Positions 16,909 to 25,382 of a DNA stretch of 64,000 nt are shown here, in pieces. Origin of the DNA: an uncultured Propionibacteriaceae bacterium (lineage in GTDB: Bacteria > Actinomycetota > Actinomycetes > Propionibacteriales > Propionibacteriaceae); assembly GCA_937965785.1 (NCBI GenBank), contig CALCKT010000069.1:1-64000 (forward strand), given 5' to 3'. Below the pieces are notes generated by a model. The model was given only the letters and a program-made list of their open reading frames with translations, did no database searches and was not told where the DNA came from. Position 1 is the first letter of the stretch; every line of letters starts with the position of its first letter. The position numbers and the translations under genes are program-made.

Positions 16909-18317
16909 CAACCTACGTCGTGATCGGGGCGAAACGAATCCAGCAATGGATCGCCCGTACCCCGCGCCTGGCCCTGACCAAGGGCGCCTCCCACGCCCTC
17001 ACCACCCGCACCTCCCGCGACCATCTCAGCGGCAGACTCCCCGAGGAACTTCGCCTGAGTGACGAGGTGCCCGACATCGCCGGTGTCGTCGTCCTGGAAT
17101 CCGACGAACCGGTAGCCGATGACGTCGTCGACGCGGCCCTGATGGTGGTCGCCGAGGGCCTTCCCGGGCTGGAGTGGAACGCCTGGGTGCACGAGGCCGA
17201 CAGTTACGTCGAGGCCTACCAGGCCACGGGTGGTGGGCAGCGCTGTACGCGGGTGCGGCACCGGGTGCCGTCGGCGCGCCGGCTGCCGATGCTCGCCGAA
17301 TGCGACGGCTGCCACGAGGAATCCGCCGAGGTCTTGGTGGCCGTTCCCGAAGACAGGGACAGCTACGGCTCCGACTGCGTCGTGCGGCGGGAGGCCTTCA
17401 AGCAGTGGAAGGACACGCTGAAACCTCGCGAGGATGGCGTTGCGGAGCCGGAGATGTTCGAACACCTAACGAAGATCGAAGAGCCGGGAGAAAACGACCA
17501 CCCCGTCCGCGCGATGGGTCGCCGCGACGCCGACAACCACCTTGCGCTGATCCTCGCCGACGGCAACCGCATGGGCGACTTCTTCAAGAAGGTCGCCCAG
17601 CTGAAGGATCCGCAGGCACACAAGGCCTTGTCAAAAGCCCTCGACGACGCCACCCGGAAGGCCGCCGAGCGGGCCCGCGAGGCCGTCATCGCCAAGATGG
17701 TGAACCCCAAATTCTGTCCCGATGTCCTGCACTACATCGGAGGCGACGACGTCATGGCCAGCGTCGCCGGCCGGTTCGCCTGGCTGTGGGCGGTAACTCT
17801 GGCCGAGGCCTTCGAAACCGAGTTCCAAAGCCGCGTCGACGAGGTGTGTGGCACCAACCAGAAGTTCAAGGAAGTCAAGGAGGCTGCGAAGCGGGCCAGC
17901 CTCGGCGTGGGCATCGTCTTCACCCACGTCAAGGCGCCGTTCGCGGGGGCCCGGGAGTTGGCCGAGGAGATGGAGAAGATCGCCAAGAAGACGGGCAAGG
18001 GCGAGAAATCGTACATCGCCTGGGCCGACACCACCGCCGACCACAAGGCGCTGGAACGCAACGTCATCGACACCGAGCGGGCCTCCCGAGAACTGCGCGA
18101 GGGCCACGTCCTGCGAGGCCTCGGCCCCAGCGCCCGCAGTGCCCTGAAGCAGGAACTCGATGCGGGGCGGGACGCCGTCGCCTGGGCCAGGCGCACCAAG
18201 CGGGACATCGTCGAATACCTGGAGGCCCGCTGCGGAGACAAGAACAAGATCCACGCCGACCTGGACCGCGCCCGCTGGTGGCCGGTGGTCGAGGAAACCA
18301 AGGAGGGCCAGAAATGA
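16905..18317 (+). CDS. cas10: Cas10-like type III CRISPR signalling subunit (HD-less, GGDD cyclase)
   Basis: A 470-residue Cas10-family protein. The first palm-like domain has the metal-binding DGNRMG (219-224). A Cys133-x-x-Cys136 plus Cys158 lie in the linker zinc region. The second palm has the cyclase motif Gly279-Gly280-Asp281-Asp282. No N-terminal HD nuclease domain is present: the protein begins directly with a short domain (YVVIGAKRIQQWI), so it should not cut DNA but should make cyclic oligoadenylates from ATP once target RNA binds. It is shorter than typical Csm1/Cmr2 (700-900 residues). The GTG start overlaps the upstream stop (GTGA), and its own stop overlaps the next start, showing one tightly coupled operon. 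Confidence 0.85.
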   Translation: MTTYVVIGAKRIQQWIARTPRLALTKGASHALTTRTSRDHLSGRLPEELRLSDEVPDIAGVVVLESDEPVADDVVDAALMVVAEGLPGLEWNAWVHEADSYVEAYQATGGGQRCTRVRHRVPSARRLPMLAECDGCHEESAEVLVAVPEDRDSYGSDCVVRREAFKQWKDTLKPREDGVAEPEMFEHLTKIEEPGENDHPVRAMGRRDADNHLALILADGNRMGDFFKKVAQLKDPQAHKALSKALDDATRKAAERAREAVIAKMVNPKFCPDVLHYIGGDDVMASVAGRFAWLWAVTLAEAFETEFQSRVDEVCGTNQKFKEVKEAAKRASLGVGIVFTHVKAPFAGARELAEEMEKIAKKTGKGEKSYIAWADTTADHKALERNVIDTERASRELREGHVLRGLGPSARSALKQELDAGRDAVAWARRTKRDIVEYLEARCGDKNKIHADLDRARWWPVVEETKEGQK

Positions 18318-18874
18318 GCCTGAAATTCGAAGTGGAGTTCCTAACCCCGTTCGTGATCAGCTCCGGCAAGGCCCTCGACGGCCTGGACCACACGATCGAC
18401 GAGGAAACCCCGTTCCCCAGCTCCGCGGTCAAGGGGCTGCTGCGCGCCCATGCGCTGCACTGGCTCGGCCTACCGAACCTCCTCGTGGGCGAGGTCTTCG
18501 GGACGGCCCAAAAGGGCAGCGACTGGATCTTCTCCGACGTCGCCGTGGAGCGCGTCGGAACCGGGGTGCTGAAGCACGGCGTCGAGCCGTCGCTGTGGAA
18601 CCGGGTGCGCGTTGACGAGAACGGCCGCTCCGAGGAACGCGCCCTCGTTTCGGGCCAACAGTGCTGGGCCGCCAGGGGCGAGTTCACCATCGCCTGGGAC
18701 GGCCGGGGCGAGCCCCTGAGGCGGCACGTCCTGGTGCTGCGGGCCGCGGCCCGCGATGTCGTGAGCATCGGGCTGAACCGGCGTCGCGGTTTCGGCTGGG
18801 TCACGATCTTCGACGCCGAGCCCTGGACCGACGACGACAGTCGCACTCTGCTGGCCATGAAGGAGGAGTCGTGA
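18314..18874 (+). CDS. Short Csm3/Cas7-like RAMP protein
   Basis: A 186-residue single-domain RAMP protein. It opens with the ferredoxin-like strand KFEVEFLTPFVISSG, then a loop GLDHTIDEETPFPSSAVKG in the place where Csm3 carries the Asp that cleaves target RNA (Asp27 or Asp31 are candidates), and ends with the Gly-rich loop GLNRRRGFGWV. It is probably the repeating backbone subunit of the effector complex. ATGA overlap with cas10; the next gene starts within its stop. Confidence 0.8.
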   Translation: MSLKFEVEFLTPFVISSGKALDGLDHTIDEETPFPSSAVKGLLRAHALHWLGLPNLLVGEVFGTAQKGSDWIFSDVAVERVGTGVLKHGVEPSLWNRVRVDENGRSEERALVSGQQCWAARGEFTIAWDGRGEPLRRHVLVLRAAARDVVSIGLNRRRGFGWVTIFDAEPWTDDDSRTLLAMKEES

Positions 18875-20148
18875 GATACCAGCTGACACTGCGCTTCGAG
18901 ACGCCGTTCAGCGTCGGGATCGGCAATGAGGCGTTGTTCCACACCACCACCCAGCGGGTGATTCCCGGAGCCACGCTGCGGGGTGCCTTGGCTGCGCTGT
19001 GGTGGCGCAGGTTCGATTCCGCCGCCGACTTCGCTGCTCTGTTCGACGACGATCTCCTTGTCACCCAGGCCGTCCCCGAAGGAGCGGGACTGCGGACCAC
19101 CTCCGAGGTCACCTGCAAGTACCGCGCCACGACCGAATGCGGGGAGGTCGTCTACGACCGTGCGCTGTTCGTCGCCTCGGGTGAGACCCCGGACGCCGGG
19201 GTGTGCCCGCGCTGCGAGGGCCCGCTGACAGCCAAGCCCGGCTGGGCGGACCTGCCCGATCCGGTGCGGCGCGGCCGCGTGCAGCTCTGCGCCGAAGAAA
19301 CCGCCGAGGACGGGCGGCTCTACTCCCGCGACTACATCGGAAAGGGCACGTGCTACATCGCCGAGATCGAGACCAGTGCCGACCTCTCCTGGCTCCACGA
19401 CGCCACCGTCCGGATCGGTCAGGGCCGGTCCCAGGACCGGGGCCGCGCCCTCGCCACCGTCGCGCCGCTGGAGGAGAAACCGTTGACGTGGCACGACCGC
19501 CCCGTCGCCATCCACCTGACCAGCCCCGCGATCATCACCGACGAGTGGGGTGCGCCGAGCCTGGACCTCGAAGACGTCGAGCGTGAGCTGCAGCGGGTCA
19601 GCGGCGACGAGAACCTGACTCTCAACCGTCGCCCCGAGTGGGTGCGCAGCGAACTGGTGACCGGCTGGCACGGGCGCAGCAACCTGCCGAAGGTGCCGGG
19701 CTGGGCATTCGCGCCAGGAACCAGTTTCGTCGTCGACGGCCTGACCGCCGACGGCTGGCTGCGGCTGCGGCGCGGCATCGGCTGGCGCCGCATCGACGGC
19801 TACGGCCAGCTTGCGCTCACCGGCTGGGAGCCGACCAACCGGCCCCCCTTTGAAGTCACGGCCGAGTGGTGGGACCAGGAGAGCGCCGAGCTGCGGAAAC
19901 ACAAACGATGGAGCGACGTCAAGGGGGCGCTGTGCGTGGCCTGCATCAACCTCTCGGACACCAGCGAGGTGTCTGAGGAAAAGACCCAGCGTAACCTCGA
20001 CCTGGTGCTCGCCAAAGCCCCGCCCCAGTTCCACGACAAGCTCCGGGAGCTCCTGGCCCTGGAGCCGCGGCAGCTGGGGCAACTGGCCGAGTTGTTGCGG
20101 TCGGGCAGCAAAAAGAAGAGCAGGAACAAGAAAGGGAGGAGGAAGTGA
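18871..20148 (+). CDS. Csx10-like RAMP protein with helical C-terminal tail
   Basis: A 425-residue protein with two RAMP-like parts: N-terminal LTLRFETPFSVGIGNEAL and IPGATLRGALAALW with a Cys pair (C-P-R-C, about residue 112) and a Gly-rich GQGRSQDRGRALA loop, then AFAPGTSFVV and a RRGIGWRRIDGYGQL loop near 305. This matches Csx10/Cas5-like proteins of type III-D, which cap the crRNA 5' end. From about residue 330 a charged helical tail of some 95 residues follows, ending in a Lys/Arg-rich run; it could be a fused small subunit. The GTG start has AAGGAGGAG directly upstream. Confidence 0.75.
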   Translation: MRYQLTLRFETPFSVGIGNEALFHTTTQRVIPGATLRGALAALWWRRFDSAADFAALFDDDLLVTQAVPEGAGLRTTSEVTCKYRATTECGEVVYDRALFVASGETPDAGVCPRCEGPLTAKPGWADLPDPVRRGRVQLCAEETAEDGRLYSRDYIGKGTCYIAEIETSADLSWLHDATVRIGQGRSQDRGRALATVAPLEEKPLTWHDRPVAIHLTSPAIITDEWGAPSLDLEDVERELQRVSGDENLTLNRRPEWVRSELVTGWHGRSNLPKVPGWAFAPGTSFVVDGLTADGWLRLRRGIGWRRIDGYGQLALTGWEPTNRPPFEVTAEWWDQESAELRKHKRWSDVKGALCVACINLSDTSEVSEEKTQRNLDLVLAKAPPQFHDKLRELLALEPRQLGQLAELLRSGSKKKSRNKKGRRK

Positions 20149-21404
20149 TGCCCCGCTACGCGACCTTGATGCGGTTCGACCTCACCATCGACACCCCCTG
20201 GGCGATCGGCGCGTTCACGCGCTCCGGGAGCACAGGCGAAGACGCGGTCCAGGCGCCCATCCAACGCCGACCCGACGGGTCGGTGTACCTGCCGGCGACC
20301 TCCCTCGTCGGCGGGCTGCGCGACCACCTCGGCGAGGCGGCCTCCCGCTATCTGGGGGCCGAGAAGAGCGGGGAGACGTCGCCGTCGCAGCTTCGGGTCC
20401 TGGGCGCGAACGTCGTCGAGGCGAAGGCGCCCGAAGAGGTCACGGGAGTCGCCATCGACGGCCACCGGCGCGCCGCCAAAGGGGGCCACCTGTTCACCCG
20501 CGAGGTGATTCCCGGCGGCACGCGGGTGCAGTGGTGGCTGCTGTGGGACCGCGACGACGCCGAGACCGCCACGCTGGGCGTCTTCCTGGACCTGGCGGCC
20601 ACGTGGCGGCCGGTCGTCGGTCGGCGACGGACATCGAACCAGGGCTGGGGCACCCTCCACGCCATCCATCACCGCACCATCGACCGCCGCGATCCCGCCG
20701 GCCTGACCTGGTGGCTCCAGGAGCGACGCGCCTGCCTCGCACCCGATGCCGAACTGACCGGCTGGGAGACGCGGCAGGGCGAATCCCCGTCGCCGAAGCC
20801 CTCGATCGAGTACCGCTTCGAGGCGGTCGATCCGCTGCACATCGGCGACGGTCAACCTCTGGAGAACGCGGTTCCGGACAAGAACAACGTGCTGCGCACC
20901 AGGACCGAGATGCCCGCCGACTCGTGGCGCGGCATTTTCCGGCACCGCATCGCACACATCCTGAAGGTCACCGGCCGGGAGGTGAAGGGGATCGACGAGC
21001 GGCTGTTCGGGTCGGCGCGGACGGAGGGGGAATCCCTCGACGGCGGGACGCGCGGGATCCTGCGGTTCGAGTCGTCGCCGGTGCAGCTGCCCGACGGCAC
21101 CACCCCCGAACCGAAGGGGCTGCCGTGCCTGACGCAGGTCGCGATCGACCGCATCTCCGGTGGCAGCCTGATGAACTCGCAGATGACGGCGGAGGCATCG
21201 CACGGGTCGCTGTACTCGGTGCAGTACCTGCCGCCCGGCTCCACCCTGAGCCTGCGCATCCACGAGCTGCAGCCGCTCACCGACGAGGAACGCGACCTCC
21301 TCGAGGCCGTCGCCCGTGACCTCGACGAGCAGATCATCGGAATCGGCGGCGGCACGACCCGCGGTTTCGGCTCCCTCAAGCGGAAGGACACCGACAATGG
21401 CTGA
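20148..21404 (+). CDS. Tandem RAMP (fused Cas7-like) protein, type III CRISPR
   Basis: A 418-residue protein with two RAMP units. Unit 1 (1-190) has FDLTIDTPWAIG, the loop GEDAVQAPIQRR with an Asp in the Csm3 cleavage position, YLPATSLVGGLRDHL and a GRRRTSNQGWG loop. Unit 2 (about 220-415) has FEAVDPLHIGDG, the helix MPADSWRGIFRHR and the Gly-rich GIGGGTTRGFGSL. Fusions of Cas7-type subunits are known in type III-D/E complexes. ATG at 20148 (GTG one codon earlier is possible) follows GGGAGGAGG. It overlaps the next gene by 8 bases. Confidence 0.78.
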   Translation: MPRYATLMRFDLTIDTPWAIGAFTRSGSTGEDAVQAPIQRRPDGSVYLPATSLVGGLRDHLGEAASRYLGAEKSGETSPSQLRVLGANVVEAKAPEEVTGVAIDGHRRAAKGGHLFTREVIPGGTRVQWWLLWDRDDAETATLGVFLDLAATWRPVVGRRRTSNQGWGTLHAIHHRTIDRRDPAGLTWWLQERRACLAPDAELTGWETRQGESPSPKPSIEYRFEAVDPLHIGDGQPLENAVPDKNNVLRTRTEMPADSWRGIFRHRIAHILKVTGREVKGIDERLFGSARTEGESLDGGTRGILRFESSPVQLPDGTTPEPKGLPCLTQVAIDRISGGSLMNSQMTAEASHGSLYSVQYLPPGSTLSLRIHELQPLTDEERDLLEAVARDLDEQIIGIGGGTTRGFGSLKRKDTDNG

Positions 21405-21819
21405 CTGGTTTGCGCGCCCCCTCACGGCACGCCCGGAAGGGGAGTTCACCGCCTACGCCTGGGCCGATCACACCGGCTGGCATTTCGCGCCCGAACCGCC
21501 CGAACACGTCATCCCGACCGGCCACGTCTGGGCCTGGGGCGGGAACGACTGGGCGGCGTGGCGGGAGGAGACCGACCGGTGCGCCGGCCTGTGGCTGCGC
21601 CGCGCCGAGGTCACGCCCGGCGACGACTGGAAGCCGGCCACCGTCGATGTGCTCGGCTCGCCCGGGGAGGGAACCCTGCCGTCGCTGCACCGCGACAAGC
21701 GGTTCTTCCGCAGCGACGACGGCAACGCGAACTGGCACGGCCTGCCGGCGCGCATCCTGCGGGTGACGGCCCCGGCGCGCGTGGACCTGTTCGACTGCCC
21801 TGAGGCGATGAGGCGATGA
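21397..21819 (+). CDS. Small unknown protein of the type III operon (possible Csx19-like)
   Basis: A 140-residue soluble protein, rich in Trp, Asp and Pro, with a beta-type N-terminal half (FTAYAWADHTGWHF, GHVWAWGGNDWAAW) and no recognised motif. It starts inside the tandem RAMP gene (8-base overlap), so it belongs to the operon. Type III-D operons often carry a small protein called Csx19 at this place; similarity to it is a guess from size and position. It might alternatively be a small or accessory subunit. Confidence 0.55.
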   Translation: MADWFARPLTARPEGEFTAYAWADHTGWHFAPEPPEHVIPTGHVWAWGGNDWAAWREETDRCAGLWLRRAEVTPGDDWKPATVDVLGSPGEGTLPSLHRDKRFFRSDDGNANWHGLPARILRVTAPARVDLFDCPEAMRR

Positions 21820-21828
21820 GGTGACGTC

Positions 21829-22056
21829 ATGGCCTGCCCCTCCTGCACCGCCGAGCGGTTGAGTGCCGCCCGGCAGGAGGGGCCGGTCGACGATCTCGAT
21901 GACGGCACCCCGTCCGCCGGGTTGGTGCGGCTCAGATGTTCCTCGCCATGTAGCGCTGCATCTGCCTCACGGCCTTGCCCAGGTTTGAGTACTGGGCGGC
22001 AAACTCTCCGAAGGCCGGTTCGAGCTGGGAGGACAGTCGCTGGTTTACATCGCTGA
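21829..22056 (+). CDS. Doubtful short reading frame at the end of the defence operon
   Basis: An ATG 9 bases after the previous stop opens a frame beginning M-A-C-P-S-C-T, a zinc-ribbon-like Cys pair with coding-like composition for about 35 codons. Beyond 21932 it runs antisense through the end of hipA and loses coding character. It may be the 5' stub of a further operon gene truncated when the HipBA pair was placed here, or chance. Confidence 0.2.
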   Translation: MACPSCTAERLSAARQEGPVDDLDDGTPSAGLVRLRCSSPCSAASASRPCPGLSTGRQTLRRPVRAGRTVAGLHR

Positions 22057-23134
22057 CGATGCTCACCACGTGGTCCGGCTCCAGGTCGCAGTCGACGGCC
22101 AGAGCGTTCCAGTCCTTCAAGGTGATGTTGCCGGTGTGTCGCCGCGACCCGATCGGCATGGTCAGCAGTTGGCTGTACTGAGGGTAGGCCCCCAGCGGAA
22201 CCAGGTCGTACAAAGGCGACAAGCGGGGTTCGTTTTCAAGCATGATGCTGTAGTTCTTGGCGTGGGCATCAGCGTTTCCGATGGCGGTGTTGATGGCCAG
22301 TTGCTCGACGAAACAGTAGGCCAGTTCCGAGTCGTGGCGGCGCAGCAGGGCGATGGCGTCGGCGGGGCTCGTGAGGTACTTACCCTCGGGGGCACGGCCC
22401 AGGGCCTGTTGCAGGTCCTCGATGTGGAGGCGGCGGCTGAACCCTGAGGGCATGAGCTCGCGGTCGAAACGCTCGACCACATAGGCGCTCTGGTCTTCGA
22501 AGTGCGCAACGCGGGCTCGCGGGACTGCGAACCCGGCCCGTCGGACCAGGTCCATTGCCCGGGCCTCGAGTGCCTCGATGTGTTTGTTCCGGGCGGCACC
22601 GGGTTTGACGATGTGGGTGGACGGGGTTTGCGCGTCGGGCCGGTACCAGCTGCCGCCGATGCGGGCCAGGGCGAACTTGGCCTGGACGCCGGCCAGCGAG
22701 AACCGCAGGGGCCAGTCGCCGGCGAAGGCCGAGGCCGTGGGCCTGGCCTTGATTCCGGCGATCCGTGCTCCGATATCGGTCGGGGAGGCGATCAACGGTT
22801 CGTGGTCCGGATCGCTTCTGGGCTCGCTGCTTGGTGCGGTGAGCTGCACGGCCCCGGCGACGTCACCGCCGACCTGGCGCAACAACTCGAAGGTGTCGGT
22901 GCTGGTGGCGCCCGAGGCCCTCATCATGTCGCGCAGCGCCACCGGATCCTCGGGCAGCAGGCCACGCAGGTAGTGTTCGGCCGCGCCGTCCGGGGCCGGA
23001 GCGTTGATCGGCAATGACAGCGAGACGACCCGGGTGGCGTCGGCGTCGTAGACCAACCGGGCAGCGCGACCGGTCTGCCTTTCGAAGCGTCCGACGTGAT
23101 CGCCGTGCAGCCAACACTCCAGGACCTCAGGCAT
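21932..23134 (-). CDS. hipA: HipA-family Ser/Thr kinase toxin
   Basis: A 400-residue HipA-like kinase. The N-terminal couple_hipA domain (about 1-110, VLECWLHGDHVGRF) is followed by the kinase core with the substrate-type FSLAGVQAKF segment, the catalytic loop NADAHAKNYSIML near residue 290 and the metal-binding LYDLVPLG. HipA kinases phosphorylate aminoacyl-tRNA synthetases and cause growth arrest. The ATG at 23134 is preferred because GGAGG lies 5 bases upstream; a GTG two codons earlier is possible. It overlaps hipB by 8 bases and converges on the defence operon. Confidence 0.9.
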   Translation of the reverse strand: MPEVLECWLHGDHVGRFERQTGRAARLVYDADATRVVSLSLPINAPAPDGAAEHYLRGLLPEDPVALRDMMRASGATSTDTFELLRQVGGDVAGAVQLTAPSSEPRSDPDHEPLIASPTDIGARIAGIKARPTASAFAGDWPLRFSLAGVQAKFALARIGGSWYRPDAQTPSTHIVKPGAARNKHIEALEARAMDLVRRAGFAVPRARVAHFEDQSAYVVERFDRELMPSGFSRRLHIEDLQQALGRAPEGKYLTSPADAIALLRRHDSELAYCFVEQLAINTAIGNADAHAKNYSIMLENEPRLSPLYDLVPLGAYPQYSQLLTMPIGSRRHTGNITLKDWNALAVDCDLEPDHVVSIVSDVNQRLSSQLEPAFGEFAAQYSNLGKAVRQMQRYMARNI

Positions 23135-23915
23135 CCCCACCTCCTTGCACCCGGCCCACGTCCATGTGTGCGGCTCTGAGGATGAAGGCCAGCTGTCCCG
23201 GCCGCAGGGGCGCCGCGCCCTCCAGTACCCGGTTCACACTGGCGGGTGTGATCCGGTTGCGTGTATCTGGTTGGTCGAACAGGTCATCATGATCCGCCAC
23301 GCGCAGTCGCTCTGCCTCCTCGGCCAGGGCCGCCGCATCCAGGTCGAGGATCTCCATCATGTCGCGAAGCCGGCGGGCGACCTGAGGGCGGGTCAGGCTG
23401 GTGGCGGATCCCAGATGGCGCAGGCGGTCGCGGGCGTGTTCGTCGGCCACCCGGCCCCCGCGGGCGAAGGCACGCAGCAGGGTCGGCTTGTGGTCCCAGT
23501 GCTGTCCGAATCGTTCGGGACGGCTGCCGCGGATGAGGTGCTGGGCCACCACGCCCGGCTGGTCGCTGTTCAGCATCCGACGCAGCGCCGCGGTCACGGC
23601 CGGCCGGTGTTCGGCCGCCACCTGCTCCAATCCGTGGTCGAGCAGGCTGGTGAGCAGCGCGTCGACCTCGGCCTCGTCCAGGGACCGGGTTCGCGGTGTG
23701 ATGACTTGGGTACTCAGCCCCAGCGCGCCCAGCAGGGTGAGCACCTTGCCGATCTCCGCCCTGGGGTGACCCTTTTCGATCTCGATGACGAACAACCTGC
23801 TCACCCCGGCCGCCTCGGCGAGCTGGGCCTGGGTGAGCCGGCGCCGCGTGCGGGTGGCACGCACGATGCGGGCCAGGGCGTCGGCGTCGTCGATCGTGGA
23901 GGTCACGCCATCCAT
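23127..23915 (-). CDS. hipB: HipB-like antitoxin/repressor with an extended C-terminus
   Basis: A 262-residue protein with an Xre-type helix-turn-helix at about residues 15-70 (RTRRRLTQAQLAEAAGVS, VIEIEKGHPRAE). HipB proteins are normally 70-110 residues; the remaining 180 residues form a helical domain with a second HTH-like stretch near 215-240 (ITPASVNRVLEGAAPL). It should bind HipA and repress the operon. The ATG at 23915 is chosen because the DNA upstream, though open, has no ribosome site and unlike composition. Divergent to the Gfo/Idh gene at 24119. Confidence 0.78.
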   Translation of the reverse strand: MDGVTSTIDDADALARIVRATRTRRRLTQAQLAEAAGVSRLFVIEIEKGHPRAEIGKVLTLLGALGLSTQVITPRTRSLDEAEVDALLTSLLDHGLEQVAAEHRPAVTAALRRMLNSDQPGVVAQHLIRGSRPERFGQHWDHKPTLLRAFARGGRVADEHARDRLRHLGSATSLTRPQVARRLRDMMEILDLDAAALAEEAERLRVADHDDLFDQPDTRNRITPASVNRVLEGAAPLRPGQLAFILRAAHMDVGRVQGGGDA

Positions 23916-24118
23916 CCTACCGGCGATGTCGGCGTACGCATACATCCACGTGGTGGTCGTTCGTCCTCGCCCGGTCGGCACGGGAACGAACGGGGGCGGG
24001 TGGCTTCCTGCTGTGGCCAGGGTTTGGATTTGGCAAGGGATCCGCAACAGGAGACCCTTGATATGTTCGGACATGTGGGTCGCCGTAGGGGCCGGCCCCC
24101 GGATGTCGGGAGAACAAC

Positions 24119-25306
24119 ATGAGCAAGCGGATCGGTGTGGGGGTCATCAGCCTCGGGTGGATGGGCAGGCTGCACGCGCGCAGCTACCGCGCCCTGGCGG
24201 AGCGCTATCAGGGGCTGGGGGCCGAGGTGCGTCTCGTCGCCGCCTGCGACCCCGTGGCGGCGGCCCGCGACGAGGCCGTCGCGGCCCTCGGGTTCGAGCG
24301 GGCCTACGCCGACTACCACGAGTTGCTGGCCGATCCCGAGGTCGACGTGGTGAGCATCTGCTCCCCGAACTTCCTCCACCACGAGATCGCCCTGGCCGCC
24401 GTCGCCGCCGGGAAACCGTTCTGGATCGAGAAACCCATGGGGGTCTCGGCGGCGCAGTCGCGCCAGATCGCCGAGGCGGCCGAGGCGGCCGGGCTGATCA
24501 CCGCCGTCGGTTTCAACTACCGCCACACGCCCGCCATCGAACGCGCCCGGCAGCTCATCCGCGACGGCCGGATCGGGCGCGTCACCAACGTGCGCTGCTG
24601 GCTGATCGCCGACTACGGCAGCTCGCCCGAGGGGCCGCTGACCTGGCGTCACAGCCGCGACAAGGGCGGCTCCGGGGTCATCGGCGACCTCCTCAGCCAC
24701 GGCGCCGACCTGGTGCAGTACCTCGCCGGGCGCATCGAGTCCGTGACCGCGACGTCGGCGCAGTTCATCCCCGAACGCCCCATCCCCACCAAGGCCGGTA
24801 TCGGACACTCCGGCTGGGAGGTCTCCGACGAGCTCGGCCCCGTCGAGAACGAGGACTGGGTCGCGGTGCTTGCACGCCTCGAGGGCGGGGCCGTCGCGAC
24901 CATGGAGGCCAGCCGGGTGGCGGTGGGGCCGCGAGCCGAGTACGTCGTCGAGGTCTACGGGACCAATGGGTCGCTTCGGTGGAACTTCGAGCACCTCAAC
25001 GACCTGCTCGTCTGCGCGGGCCGCGACCAGGAGTTCCAGGGCTACACGCGCGTGATGGCCGGCCCCGACTTCCCGGCGTTCAGCATCTTCCAGCCCGGGG
25101 CGGGCACCTCCATGGGCTTCGACGACATGAAAACCGTCGAGGCGGCGCAGTTCATCGAGTCGGTGCTGACCGGCAAGCAGCTCGCCCCATCCGTGGCCGA
25201 CGGCTGGGCGGCCGCCGAGATCGACGAGGCCGCCGTCGCATCGGCCGCCGACGGCCGCTGGCACGACGTCCCGGAGGTGACGGGCCGCACCACCTGGGGG
25301 TCATGA
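24119..25306 (+). CDS. Gfo/Idh/MocA family oxidoreductase
   Basis: A 395-residue dehydrogenase with the Rossmann motif GVISLGWMGRLH, the family E-K-P in WIEKPMGVSAAQS near residue 105, and a C-terminal domain with the GGSGVIGDLLSHGADLVQYL helix carrying the catalytic His. It oxidises a sugar, cyclitol or derivative with NAD(P). GGGAGAAC precedes the ATG. It is monocistronic by spacing: the next gene is 360 bases downstream, past a repeat region. Longer than the homologue at 11.1 kb and only distantly similar to it. Confidence 0.85.
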   Translation: MSKRIGVGVISLGWMGRLHARSYRALAERYQGLGAEVRLVAACDPVAAARDEAVAALGFERAYADYHELLADPEVDVVSICSPNFLHHEIALAAVAAGKPFWIEKPMGVSAAQSRQIAEAAEAAGLITAVGFNYRHTPAIERARQLIRDGRIGRVTNVRCWLIADYGSSPEGPLTWRHSRDKGGSGVIGDLLSHGADLVQYLAGRIESVTATSAQFIPERPIPTKAGIGHSGWEVSDELGPVENEDWVAVLARLEGGAVATMEASRVAVGPRAEYVVEVYGTNGSLRWNFEHLNDLLVCAGRDQEFQGYTRVMAGPDFPAFSIFQPGAGTSMGFDDMKTVEAAQFIESVLTGKQLAPSVADGWAAAEIDEAAVASAADGRWHDVPEVTGRTTWGS

Positions 25307-25382
25307 CGGCCGGCTCGTCGTGTGACGACCACTCGCCCCGCGAGTCGCTGGTCCTGTCGTCGTCCGCCAGCCTTCCCGCCGG

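Noticed and set aside
18064..20082. 672-codon antisense frame over the RAMP genes
   Set aside because: No domain features; sense frames carry Cas10 and RAMP motifs with overlapping starts and stops.
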